In this document: positions 37,878 through 50,475 of the stretch, piece after piece
Numbering within the stretch: position 1 is the stretch's first letter
How the letters are laid out: each line of letters starts with the position of its first letter
DNA from: Dillenia suffruticosa
Taxonomy: Eukaryota > Streptophyta > Magnoliopsida > Dilleniales > Dilleniaceae
DNA length: 64,000 nt
Direction: 5' to 3'
Assembly: GCA_033439265.1 (NCBI GenBank)
Contig: JAVTVX010000031.1
Coordinates: forward strand, 1,039,501-1,103,500
The notes under the pieces: generated by a model
What the model was told of the DNA's origin: nothing
Seen by the model: the letters and a program-made list of their open reading frames with translations, nothing else
Database searches by the model: none
Position numbers and translations under genes: made by a program

Positions 37878-40800
37878 CTAAAGGGAGAACTTGTCTCTAT
37901 CATGTGGCGAAGAATAGTTGATACTGGGCCCGATAGGTATGATTCCACAAGGATCAATAGAAGGATGGCTTCCGTAATAATTCCGCTTAATGTGTTCCAT
38001 GTTGACAGTGCTACTGATTCCTGGAATTTGATAAATGTCTTTGATGTAATTGAACAGGTTTGGAAACTCTCGAACCAACTTCTTGTTGCACTTGAAGTGA
38101 ACTGCATAGACCTATATTTTTAGGCGAATCCCACTTAGTTAGATGCTTGAATTAACAGGTGAAATATGAAAATTAGGATTTGCGTGATTCAAGGATATAG
38201 AGAAAGCAAGCACTTGACCAATATCTTAATTTTCTTCACTCATTATTCAGAAATTCAGCCTCATATTCTTATATTGATGTTCAATGCAATAAACTGAAAG
38301 TATTGTCTGTCCAAAGTTTCAGTTAACAGCCAGATCTCTGACAATGCATAGGGGAAAGCTCACTAGATCAGTAGAAGAGGTGTCATTTGAGCACGTTCTC
38401 TCAATTCTGGCAGCTATGGGAGGGTAAGATAATTCAATCATTTACAATAGCAAAAGAACATACCTAATTGATGTTTAATGAATTGCCAACAAAAAAGCAT
38501 TGTTTTTGCATTTGTCTTTTCACTCCACTATTTGGAGCAAGCTCTTAACAGTGAAGAATATCTGATCATGTCAGATATATGTTTGAACAAGTGTACACTC
38601 AGTAGTCAGAGTGGTGTATTGAGCGGATGTTACTTGACTTTTGAAAAGAACTAAAAATGTTGTCAAGATTACACACCATTTCATTAAGAAGATATTAAGA
38701 ACTAGACTCATAGTTCTGAAACCAGGTTTCAGGCTGGTTAACAAGAGAGCTCCTTGGACATCCAAACTAGAATTACTCTCAGGAAATTGCTGACACCGTG
38801 GGTTGACCAGACAAACTACAAACCATTCGATTTGTCACAGGACAAGTGACCATGTTCAATATAGCCACTAATGAATCCATAAATAGAACCCAGCTCGCCA
38901 ATGTATTGAAACAATAACTTTACCTGCTGGCGAGCCTATATCAGTCTTAATGCAGGATCTGGTCAATGGATGCTCTGTGGTGAATTCCTCTTACTGATGT
39001 TGGACAACATGTTCTTAGGAGTTATCGAGATCAGATAGACCACATGATGGAGGATAGGGTAAGTTAACTAATTGTATGCATCACAATCATAATACAATCG
39101 AGTTTTTTTCTAGTTCACTACTATATGTCACATTTATATTTTCATTTTTCATTTTCAATTCATCTGGATGTCATATTCAGACCTCAGTTTAGATGCATTG
39201 TTGCCTTACTGTGTCTAGGGTAGTGACATTTGGCATACATCAATTCCACTTATATGCTTCGAGATTGTAGAGTTCCATCTTTCAAAGAGAGTCCTGAGAT
39301 AGTTAGGCATCCAACAGGGCATACCGGTCGATGCAGATACTGTATCGGATTTGCAACGCATCGATCGATGTGAGAGAGTGGGCCGGGATTGGAGTAGGAT
39401 TCATGCATTGTATATAGAGAGATGCAAGGATTGTTGCAATTATGTTGTCATGGACCAGCGATCCACGGTTTTGTTAAAATGTCTCCGAAGTACATGCCCT
39501 AGTATCGCGGACATAGTTCCATAACCAGTTTTCGCCCTACCGTATCACAGTTAAAAGTTACTGTAAGTTTAAATAACTTATCTATTTTTATCTCATCTTT
39601 TATTTTTTGACTGATTAATTGATCAACATTCTACTATAGGATTAATCAATCGGACACATTCACCGGATTATGTGCAATATCCTGGCCCCAAATCCATCCG
39701 ATCCTATAGCGATCAAGGTCAGAGACTTAACATTACGTGCACTTTTTCATTTTGATAGTGATCAATCCTTGGCCTCTGCAGCAACGGACGACAATGGTCA
39801 TCCGTTGACGTCTAGTCAGACGAATGAGGATGATGCAATACAGATAGTGATTGACTCTACATATCCAACGTTAAGTCCTACGCCAAATTTTGGTGTTAGT
39901 CTTGATGATCTTTCATCCATTGTTCCTCCATGCAGGAGTGACCACCATCGACACCGTAGTCAATTATCTCAGACAATGGAGTCCCAACCAATCGTTCCCA
40001 CCTTCAATGAGACTACGAAGCCATTTCACAGACCTGGTCCTCATCCCACTAGACGTCAGCCCTGTAAAAATGCTGATCGTCCTCCATGTGGCACTTAGAC
40101 TTACTCATAGTTGTAGATCCTACCTTTACATATATATGTGTGTGTGTTTTTCATTTGATCACCAAGTATGTACATATTTCTCACCTTTATATATATTTTT
40201 CACCAACTCATCTTGTGACAATTAATTTATATTTTTCATAATTCTCATAGGATGATAATAGTTTTCAAGACAAACACTTGTCCTAAATAATTTTAAAAAT
40301 TAGATATACATTTAATTTATGATGATGTTATCAAATCATTTAATTTATAAAAATAAGGTCATTTGAAATCATTCTAATAAAATAATTTATAAATTCATTC
40401 ATTTTTAATTTATGTCAATTTTATAAAATCATTTCATTTATGTTAATTTTATAAAATCCTTTAATTTATAATTTTATATTAATTTTATCAAAAACATTTT
40501 ATAAAAACCATTTTATTTTATAAAAATCATTTAATTTGAATCATTTTAAATCATTTAATTAAATTGATATAAATCATTTAATTTATGTTATTTTTTAAAA
40601 AATTATTAATTAAATTTACTTTATTTTTAAAATTTAAATGATTTCCAAAAATTAATCAACTTGCAAATAAATATTATTATTTAAATTACTTCATTATTAA
40701 AATTAAGCATTATTATTATACATATAGATTAAATGAATTTATCCGTAAAGTTATAACAGTTATGGATTTAGTTGAAAGATAACTTTAGATACGAATGAAT

Positions 40801-42672
40801 AACGTAGGAGAATTCGAACAAATTAAATCACCTCTATTGTCATTTTAAGTTTCTATAGATTTTTTTTTTAATTTTAACTATATATATTTTTTGTATTTCT
40901 CTTGTATTTGTCTCTCAAATGACTGATTCCAAAATTTGAAATTAAGGTACAGATTATTGTTGTATATAGCTTAAATGAATTGTAAAATAAATTAAAATTA
41001 TATAATCAATTAATGATGTGTTAGGTGAGAGAGAGAGATGACTAGATTAGAAAACACGTGAAGTCGACTTCACTTAAGTCAACTTTAAAGTCGATTTTAG
41101 AGAAATCGACTTATATATATATATATATATATATATTTTCGCGGGCAAGCTAACCAGTCACTATTTGAAATCGATATCACAGAAATCTACTTTGAAGTCG
41201 ATTTTTGTATTTCTGTGATATTAACTTCACTACTTTGGGACGAAAAAAAAAAACCCTCGGATTTTGTGCAATTTTTTGCAATATTTTCAGAAATAACCCT
41301 ACTGCCACTGATTATACTATTGCATTTTACTGAATAGAGTATTGTAGGTTTATCCTCAGATATATACAAACTACCAAGATGCAGAAGGTATGTGATAAAG
41401 AGAGAATGATTATGCATGGAGTGCGTGAACACGTATTGTTCATATATATGTTACAGACTACAATAAAATGTGTCCTCAATTTACTTTTGTTCTTCTTTCA
41501 GTAGTCCCAGAGCATTGAACAGGTTATTGGTTAATGAAGAAGAATGTGAAAAAGGAGAAAAAGAAGGGCATATATAGAGGAAGATAGAATTCGAAATTGG
41601 AGGGTCAAATATCTGTACCTCATCAAACCTTACAAGAGTGACAAACAACCGAATATCCGCTTCTGAGAGACTTGTCCCACATAAGTAACGCTGCTTGCTG
41701 AGTATTTCCTCACATCTGTCCAGAGCATTGTACAAATTCTTTATGGCCTGCAGGAGGAGAAATGATAATAAACCTTAGTCAGATGGAATATTATCCATAT
41801 AAATTACGGTCAATTCTTGCTTTCGTCTTGTTTGCTAATTCGATTTGTTTTTTTCTTCTTATGCATTTTTATTTCTTGTTTTTCCTCCTTTTTGTGTGGT
41901 ACCATTCATATTTACCTCATCATAAGGCTCTTGCTTTCTAGCAAATCCACATCTGTAGACACCATTGTTAATTGCATCATATATCCATTCATTAGTCCTA
42001 TGGATTTCAGTCTGCAAGTGCAGAGGATAGAGGTCCACAGTTGTATTCTCTGCCACATCATCAAATTCAGTATTCAGCATGCGAACAATCTCTGAACTCT
42101 CATTGTTGACAATTGTCTTGAGTTTCTTGTCCCACAGAACCTAACACAAAGCATAAATTCTTAGACTTATGTTCCAGAGAACCAAAGCTCCATTTCATGA
42201 AATGCTACATACAGGAACTGAATATTTTCCAGTGTAGTTTGCACTTGCAAACTCATAAAGTTCTCTTATACTTCTCACGCCATACAAAGGATCGGGCTCT
42301 GCTCCAGGCTCTTCATCATCTGACTTGGGAAAAACCCATCCCATGTGCTGATCAGTCTCCTTTGTTCTTTCCCATTTGGATTTGACTACCTCTACAGCAG
42401 TTAATTACCATGTCAACATCATTACAGAAGTACTAATGACCATATGAGCCCACAGAAAAACTTACTGTGAAACTGATAGCTTTTTCAAGTCCTTTGATCT
42501 TCAAGCACATAAGGCACCTGCATGCCCAAGGACAGGCATATGATACATACAGATGGTATCTGCCAGGTTCTGCTAGGAAAACCCCATCTCGTGATATAAA
42601 ACTACGGAAGGCAGACTGACTTCTCGCGAAAGCACCGGATTCTGAAATCTCGTCAATTGAAGACCTTGCCAT
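37878..42672 (-). CDS. GHR: Glutathionyl-hydroquinone reductase, xi-class GST (join 42672..42466, 42389..42213, 42140..41916, 41747..41619, 38111..37878)
   Basis: Reduces glutathionyl-hydroquinones and related quinone adducts with glutathione (ECM4/YqjG family, xi-class glutathione transferase). Five exons of 69, 59, 75, 43 and 77 codons, all phase 0 with GT-AG borders, give a complete 323-residue protein, the usual length for a plant enzyme without transit peptide. The N-terminal thioredoxin fold contains [11 protein letters not shown], with catalytic-type Cys47 in the CPW motif. Then come HMGWVFP, YSVPVLWDKKL and [11 protein letters not shown] for glutathione binding. The C-terminal helical domain has [34 protein letters not shown] and ends [17 protein letters not shown]. 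No disabling change is seen. Intron 4 is 3.5 kb and repeat-filled. The ATG at 42672 gives the family's [15 protein letters not shown] start. A leader intron further upstream is likely. Confidence 0.95.
38960..40100 (+). mobile_element. Plant mobile domain (PMD) gene remnant in GHR intron 4
   Basis: On the plus strand, antisense to GHR, separated segments follow the PMD (MAIN/MAIL-like, PF10536-type) family pattern. [20 protein letters not shown] lies near 38995-39055. [18 protein letters not shown] and [13 protein letters not shown], then [14 protein letters not shown], lie at 39225-39420. A Ser/Asp-rich C-terminal stretch lies at 39670-40098. An intron may separate the first two parts. The coding is interrupted, so this is a remnant. 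PMD genes travel with transposons in plants; which carrier brought this one is unclear. Confidence 0.65.
40290..40620. repeat. AT-only degenerate tandem repeat in GHR intron 4
   Basis: Roughly a dozen diverged copies of a 22-26 bp unit close to TTTATAAAATCATTTAATTT, with almost no G or C. Confidence 0.7.
40735..40975 (+). mobile_element. RTE LINE 3' tail fragment in GHR intron 4
   Basis: ATTTATCCGTAAAGTT, TTTAGTTGAAAGA, a GAATGAATAACGTAGGAGAA segment, GAATTCGAACAAATTAAATC, CTCTCAAATGACTG and AGATTATTGTTG occur in the same order as in the remnant at 26570-27160 and in the reverse complements of RTE copies 1 and 2. Only the last few hundred bases are present. Confidence 0.75.
41058..41221. repeat. 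Palindrome cluster with GTCGAYTT cores
   Basis: A perfect 16 bp palindrome, GTGAAGTCGACTTCAC, lies at 41058-41073. A 10 bp stem with 5 nt loop (AAGTCGATTT / AAATCGACTT) lies at 41088-41112. A TA run follows at 41111-41138. A 13 bp inverted repeat (ATATCACAGAAAT / ATTTCTGTGATAT) lies at 41174-41186 and 41209-41221. The cluster sits in GHR intron 4 near the PMD and RTE remnants and may be the terminal part of a transposon. Confidence 0.8.
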
Positions 42673-45600
42673 TACAATGTTCCTGGTAGGTACATCATAT
42701 TCAAACTTTAAATGATCTCCCTGTGCATACTATACAGAACTAGTTATAAAGTAAATTAGTCCAAAAAACGAGTGGACCTGATACAAGAGAAACAGAAACC
42801 AAACCTAAGAGAGAAGTCAAGTGCTACAGTGGTCTTTATGGCCCACATGAGAAAAACCTCACCAGCACAGCAAAAGATAGAACATAACAAACTCAACAGA
42901 AGACAAAAACACACCTCCCAACACCACCTCACAAGAACAAAGGGTTGAACCTGGAGGAAGATAAGAAAAAATTATCAGAGCCAAGTAAGAAACCAACACT
43001 CCTAGCACCAGCTTTGGCTGGGGAGCTGGCTGATGAACTTTACCATGTTTAAAAATGCTGAGAAGAAACTAACCTGAAAAGTTCGATTACATTTTTATTT
43101 TCTTAGAATTATTATGCAACTTCCAATTGATATTACTAAAGGCATCCATTCAGGATCAACTATTACTAAAAAGGACCTTAACCTAAGTAGACTCCACAAT
43201 AGCTCCACCACCATCACAGCAATAATCTTAGCTTACAAACTATAGGAACATATACTTCAAATTCGCACTGGATGCGAACATTGACATCGTATGAATGCCA
43301 CCTTTGCCTGGTTTTAAAGTGGAATAACTTTTGCTATGCCAAAGTGAAGAGGGTTTTGGTTTAGAGGAAGTAGAGCCTCTAACTTTTACATGAGTTTTAA
43401 AATAATTGTATCTAAAATAGAAAAGCCTAAAATTATTAGCATGAGATTTGTTCTTAGAATATAGTTTTGCAGATTCGTGTAATTATAATATGCTTTTGAT
43501 TTTGTATTTCTGTGAAATGCAAGAGGGAATTGGTAGAAAGAAGGGGCTTCGCACTTTTTCATTTGTACTTGTATGTTCTATAGTCCACTGGTTTCCCTTC
43601 CAGAATCGTTATCCCAAAGACTTTCTGTAATCAGTATGCTACTAGTCCATACTGCCAGCCCGAGATTTATAAGGTCAGAAGAACTGAAAATGGCATTTAT
43701 AATCAAAATTTAATTCATATCCAGCCAACCATATCAACCAAAGGACTATAATAAGAGTTGTTACCAGACCCTCTGATACTCCATGATACAAGAAGAAATA
43801 CACAATCTAACACCCATTACAGCCGATTTCAACCTCTCTCATAATGAGAGAAAAAATATGCAAAGGAAGAGAGAGACTACTATTTATAGCAACCCACTGG
43901 AGAGTCTGCGGAGAGGCTCCATTTTGAAGGTGGACACACCCCCACAACTTCGCTAAATTGAAAGAATAGGCAAATGATGAAACAAATCTTCCAAATTTGA
44001 CACAAAGAGATTTGACAAAGAATTTCAGGACAAAATTGACTTCAATGTAACTCTTCAGATGATAGCCTATTAGAGGCTAATCTACTGCTCTTCAACTTCC
44101 AAATCAAAGCATCCCTCATACACTGAATCTCCATATCAGATCAGTCCTCTCCAGCACCCATTTTGGCAAACAAAACCTTCCTTTTTGATACCCAAATCAT
44201 GTAACTTGATGGACAGGCTCATCTATAAAGCCCAGTCTATAGGTCCAAAGTTAACCTAGATCCTCAAGACCAACTGAAACATCATTACTAAAAGAGAAGA
44301 ACTAGATGGAGACCTACCTTTATTATCTAATTTTATGCTCTAGCCCCAATGTGTGTCTTCCAAATTCTCCTACCAATGCTTAAGCTAAATCAGAACCAAA
44401 GAGTGTTCTCCCAACTCTCCCAACCACTCTTAAGAAAACTCAGAAATTAAAAGGTATATGCACTTTCTCTGCCCAAAAGTCTAGTGAGATGGACTTAGGC
44501 CATTGTTCTAATGGTTGTAAACGGGAAATCATACACCATGGTCATGATGAGAAGAAATCTCAATTCCGACTCAAAGATAAAAATGTATTTAGCAAGAAGA
44601 GGACGACAGGAAACTTGCAGATCGTCGCACATGCAAATTAGCAGCATTTTCAATCTTTTACATGTCATAATATATGTCAGCTACTGAAAGAAAATACGGT
44701 CAGTAGAATCCATTTGGCAATTAGCATATACATTAAGGTCCTGTTCGGTTATCCCATGATACAAATATTTTTCTTTTCATTTGTAAGATTAGCAAACCGA
44801 AATAATTCCCTTAAAAGTGATACAATTTTCTCTTGTTTTGTTACAGCAAGGCAGGGGGCAACGGTATTGCTACCCCCTCTGGGCATGACTGTAAGGGCTT
44901 CCTCCTGCAGTGCAATATCTGGTCTTAGGGATAGCTGCTGGCCTTAGGGCGAGTGTGTCACCACAGCCCCACCAATCTTAAAATGAAACCATTCAATTCC
45001 ATTGGTGGGTGAAACTATAGCAACATAATTAAGTTGTTAAAGTTCAATTTTCTGGAAATAGCCTCTCCCCGATAAAATGAAGGTAAGGCTATCTACAGGT
45101 CGTCCAATCTTGGACTCTGACCTTTTCATTCAAAATTGTTTTATCTAGACTTCATTTAGCCATGGAAAGGTCAAGGGGTGCAATTCCAGTAATAGAAGAA
45201 ACCTTTTCTTTCCCTGATTATAATGTATAACAATAGATCTACACTCAAGGTTCAGTATGGGTGAAAATGAAATCATTTTGGATTCCAAAATTTTATTCCT
45301 AGAATTTTACCTGTAAAATGTTCACATGAATGCAATGAAGTAGAATATTAAACCTTTCTGGGATTGTCATCTTAAATTTCTCCTATCCAAGCATATATTC
45401 CAGCTAAGAAATCAAATTTATCCTAAGCACATGTAAAAGGATCGTTACCAAAAGAAAAATGACTAGAAATAGTTCACAAATCAATTAATTTCTACAAGAA
45501 CAGAGCAACCCAGTTAAATTCCACTTGAGTTGAAAATCCACCCAATGAGAGAAAACCTAAGTGAGGTAAACCCTATTCCAATGGAAGCATTGATTCAGGC

Positions 45601-45800
45601 ATACATCAACATAACTTCTAAAGAACCCAAAAAAGAAAAATATCAATCATAATGTGGGAATTAATTTACTTGTATAGAATTCTGAGAAATCAACACCCAT
45701 ATCAAGAATTTTCAAGAGACAGAGAGAGAGAGAGAGATCTAGCATACAAGGTGTTCGTAGTTGAAGGGAAGCGGCGGCGTTCCCCCATCAATGGCACATC
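42673..45800 (-). other. GHR 5' leader and inferred 3.1 kb leader intron
   Basis: Just before the ATG an acceptor CTACCAG|GAAC (exon starting 42682) leaves a 10 nt leader piece. A plausible partner donor, CCTT|GTATGC, ends a leader exon at 45748, immediately followed inside the intron by a CT-type microsatellite (GA on the plus strand, 45720-45738). That exon would start near 45800. The sequence between contains no other recognisable gene. Exon choice is inference. Confidence 0.4.
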
Positions 45801-45989
45801 TTAGAAATGGGAAAAAATTATAGAGTCCCGCATCGATAATCGAGTAATGTTATTTTCTGTTTTTTTTTTTTTTTATTTATTTATTTATTTTTTTTATTTG
45901 GCGAAGGCGCGTTCCTAACACGCATCGATGTATTATGCCTTTTGATATACATATATGATTATGGTTTAGGACTGAGAAAGATTAGTGCA

Positions 45990-46880
45990 GAATATTGGCA
46001 AAATTAAATCAAAATTAAATTGAATTAAAGATAAATTAGAGTTAATTCATATTGCTATACTGTAATTAAGATAAAATTAGAGCAAAATTAAGACAGAATT
46101 AGAATAAAATTAGCACAAAATTAAGATTAAATTAGAATATGTTTGTATTATCATGTAATAATTAGGAAAAAAATAGTTCAAAATTAAGACAAAATTAGGA
46201 TTAAAAATTTTGTATTTTTTTAATTCAACAAATAAATTAGGAAGATATTTTTTTTTTAAATAAAATAAAGAGATGGATAATGACTTTCAATTGGCAAGTC
46301 GCTTTTGACTTTCAAATTCATAAAATGTAATAACACTCTGTCTCTGTATGGTAGAATATTTTTTCAGTTTCTCTTCTCCTTATAAGAAGAAATTCTGTCA
46401 AATAATATTTTTAGAAACTTAAAAAAAGTTTTTTTTAAGAAGAAAAATTTAAAAAGTAATTTTTAAGAAAAAGTTTTTGAGAATAGTTTTTTCTTTTCCT
46501 TTTTTTTAATACTTTATTTTTTCATAAATATATATTTTTTATTTCATTTATATCTTCATATAATTATTTTTATTTTATTAATATAATCATTTAAATGATA
46601 CAAATTTTTAAATTTGACCACTAATTTTTAATTTTTAATTTTACTTCAAAAGTAAAAAAATAAAAATGAAATTAACTTGAGAAAAGCTAAATTTATCAAG
46701 TAAGCATTTTGGGTGCTGTGTTTATGTTTATGTTATTGGTTTAATGCTTGCTTATGTCACATATTTATGTAATTTCATACTTTGTTTTATGTTTGCTTAT
46801 ATTTCATGCTTAGTTTATATTTCATGAATATGATGTTAGTTTATATTTCATGCTTACTTATATTTTAAGTTTAGTTTATA
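45990..46880. repeat. Two AT-rich degenerate minisatellites
   Basis: Bases 45995-46205 repeat AAAATTA(A/G)GA(C/T)A-like units of about 12-15 bp. Bases 46730-46880 repeat CTTAGTTTATATTTCATG-like units of about 18 bp. The sequence between is AT-rich with T runs. No gene was seen. Confidence 0.6.
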
Positions 46881-47525
46881 TAACTCTGATATGATTCTTT
46901 TGATGATATTCACATATTATTATATTTTATATTTGTTTAAATTAAACTAATATGTTACAAATTTTTAATTTTTGTACTACAAATAGACATCAACGTGTCT
47001 CAAGAAATAAGAAAATTTAAGAGAATTAAAATTATAGAATCATTCGAATAAGCATCCGAATAACCACTACCTTACGAGACACTAAATCTAGTAATTTATC
47101 AAAGTTTAGTATTAATTATAAGTATATTGAGTTTGATCATTTATTAATTTTTTATTATATTTTACAATTGGTGATGATCAAATTACTCGAAAAAGGGGGA
47201 GGACCACTCTCAATGACATAAGAAATTTAAGATCACAACGAATTGTAGTGTCCTTCAATTCTGAATTGTAATCATTGGATGGAAGTCACAAAAACAAACC
47301 AGTTTTTGTGGTCTTATGGTTAGAAGTTTACGATCTTACCCTCTTAGTCACAAGTATCGATTCAATGTCTTTACGATTTCAAAAAACAAATAAAATCTTT
47401 CGTAAAGATAATTTCAAAATTTAAAGCATTTTTTTAGGCAAAGATTTCTAATTATTTTACCATCTGTTTTAATTCAAGCGTTTTCTTTTACAATAAATTA
47501 TTTAAAACAAAAAATAACGATAGCG

Positions 47526-48350
47526 TTGATACATTCATCCTCAAAATCAATTTCTATAAAATTATTTAAAAAGTATAAGTATACTCTAAAATATATATAT
47601 TATGATGAGAACAAAACTGTTAAAAAGATCTTAGCAAATGTCTCAGGGGCTCACAATTCTCGTAAAATGGGAGGCTATAGTTTCATACCAGTACCACCGA
47701 CGTGGAAAGGTAATAGCATATTTTGATAAATAACGTTTCATTTATTTTTATATTCTTACTATAACAACATAATTTTTTATAGAAGAAGTTTGAAGCAAGG
47801 AAATAAAGCCAATTGTAACAAACATATCCACACACTTGCTCAAAGTCATTTGCAAGGTGAGTAAGAGAACAAATAATTATTTTATATACTGATAATGTAT
47901 TTAATAGTATTTTTTAGTTACTAATAATTTAGTTCTAGGAATTAGAGACGGGATACCCATGATAGAATTGAACTATACAAAATTATCCATAAGAAAAATG
48001 ATGCCTCATGTGAATTCAGAGTTTACTAATATGATGGTAAGTTACATAAACTTTGAATATCACTTCATAATTAGTGTTTATATTGATATTTCTATAAGAA
48101 TTTATACTGATATTTTTAATACTTTTTTATATGCAGGAACAACAAAACGAAACAATGACAACTCAACAAAGCATCTTAACATAAGAGTTCATCAATCAAA
48201 TTGAGGATAAAAGTATGTTCTTAAGATTACTGATAAAGAACGTATGGATAGATTTAGAGATAAAAGGATAGAGTCAACACCCAATGGTTACTATGTTACA
48301 TCTTCATCCAATGATACAAATATTAGCTCCAATAAATAGTTGACCAAGAT
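47526..48350 (+). mobile_element. Possible remnant of a CACTA (En/Spm-like) plant transposon accessory gene
   Basis: The segment HDRIELYKIIHKKNDASCEF at about 47958-48018 resembles the conserved RIELYKxTHxKKDG core of plant Transposase_24 (PF03004) proteins carried by CACTA elements. It is preceded by a HNSRKMGG-like segment near 47660 and followed after an intron-like gap by a Gln-rich stretch. Frames are broken. No certain CACTA ends were found, although the GTCGGCAAAT-like phrases at 48960-49260 could be subterminal repeats. This is a weak call. Confidence 0.35.
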
Positions 48351-48949
48351 GTGGCCTCAAATGAAGGAAAAAAAAAAAAATTCAAATATTTACTTCAAAA
48401 TTTCTAGATATACAAATATATTTTTAGATATTGAAATAGATAATATACTAACTTTTGTTTTTTTTACACGATAGAAATTATTTTATGTGATATTCTATAA
48501 TTGTTTTAATTATAAATATATTATTTTCAAAGAATGATGATAGTTCGTCTGGTGAAGGCAATGACTTTCAATCCATACAAAGTCCTATGCTTGAGGCTAT
48601 TACATGTAATGGGAGGTTATGCTTATTGATTAACTATTTTTTGTAATTTTATTTGACTTATAAAATGTTTTTTAATGAATTATTTATTTTTGTAGTTTAA
48701 ATTTACGTGTGAATAGTTATTTATTTGTTAGAAATGTACATTATATTTAAAGTAATGAGTTATTTATGGTTCAAAGGCCATAGTTCATTAGATTTGCTTG
48801 GAGTATGAAGCATTTGATAATTAATGGTTTTTTGTTTGAAGCATGAAATATAGATCAAATTTCGGATATAAAGTGTAGATTATGTTTATTTGATAATTGA
48901 TGACAATGCGATAAATAAATTTAGGTGTAGAAGCTAAACTAACCATTTA

Positions 48950-50475
48950 AAAAAATAGCCCTCGTTAACATTTTTACAGTATCGGCAGTTGCATATAAAT
49001 TTGTCGACATTTATGCTTTGAAATGTCGGCAAATTCTTAACCTTTACTAAGGTTTCTTGAGTAAATGTCGGGACATACTCACTTCTCCTAAAAGTTTATT
49101 CATCAAACGTATTAGAAAATTTTGAAAATTTTTTAACATTTTTGTAATAAAAATATCGATAAAGATCAAAAGTTTTCCCGATATTTTTCTATAAATGTGA
49201 GGAAATCCATGACTTTTTCTCCGATATTTTGTCCGACCCTTTTTATTTCGTCGCAAAATTCTTTAGGGACGGTGTTGGTAATGGTAGAAAAATATAGAAA
49301 AAGATTGTATTTTTTTTGTGGTGTCTGTGTTTTCACATTGCCACTTTGCTCGCTTGTGTAAACGTTCTCTCATTTTACCTCTTACGTTACCACTTTACTC
49401 CCATGTGGGGTTTGCTCCATTTGATATTTTCATTGATTTGACCAGTGCAAGTCATGTGTATCAATAAAAAAGAGGGGAAAAAAAAAATAATACTTCTCCA
49501 TGTCTTCTCACTTCTCTCACTTCCCACCTTAGTTATTTTTCTCCCCCGCTCTCTCTCACCGTACGTAGCACTCATACCCCTTTTCCTCCTTGCCTTTCGT
49601 CTGCAATTCTCTCTCTCTCCCTCGCTCATAGGGGTATTAAGTGCAATTAGGGATTTGAGCTTATGCAAAATAGGCGCATAGAAAGCAAACTTTTTTATTT
49701 TGTTCATTCAACAAATTATGGTAGGCTATGAATGGAAAGGGTCATATGTTATCAATCTTTGAAATACAGTGACAATGTGCAAATAGTCCTCAAATTAGAG
49801 GGCGCCTCTCAACATTTACCCTTATTTTCAAGGGCCATTATTTAAATTGCCATAATTGAGTGGATAGAAGAGTGGGAAGTTTAAGAAGTATAAATGAATT
49901 CAAATTATAGTGCAACATTCATATGATTCATAACATACAATATATCGTCATCATTAATTTTATAAAAACAATCGTCTTATCATATTTAAAGTGTAATTAG
50001 AATTCAAAATAACTTAATACGATACTAATGTCTATTAATTTTTTAAAATACTTGAGTGAAAAAGAATTTTTATTCAAATATTTTTCCCAAAATCTAATAT
50101 TCGAAACTTTTTGGACCCACGTATTTTTGCAATTTTCAAAATTCTATATAACAAAAAAGATGTCTATTAATTTTTTAACAACACAAAAAAGGGCTAAACA
50201 GGCTCTTAGGTGTCAAAAAGAACACATGACAGATTGTGCATTCAATGTGTTTCATTCATCTAAAAGACATCCCGTCCAGGCCAAACACTGATATTCCAAT
50301 TTAAAAATCAGGCTGTGTCTGCCCCCGATGACAACAGGAACACTGCAAAATCTTACCTTTGAGGGGACAACAAGTACACTCATGACTATATCAGGTCATT
50401 ATTTGGGCATATAGAACGAAGGGCTCCAACTCCCGCTGCAGATCTTCTACAAAACATGAGTCAGCAGGAAATATT
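48950..50475. other. Intergenic stretch without a recognisable gene
   Basis: Bases 48960-49260 contain short inverted phrases (TCGGCA, TGTCGGCAAAT, GTCGGGACA) reminiscent of transposon subterminal repeats. Bases 49300-50300 are AT-rich with no coding similarity. Bases 50300-50475 probably include the uL22m 3' untranslated region. Confidence 0.45.

Noticed and set aside
39890-40225. Second plus-strand frame overlapping the PMD remnant
   Set aside because: Shifted frame of the same degraded sequence; ends in a hydrophobic low-complexity stretch without similarity.
47060-47095. CACTA pentamers as possible transposon end
   Set aside because: Two CACTA occurrences without a matching TAGTG end, terminal repeat or 3 bp duplication; expected by chance in this composition.
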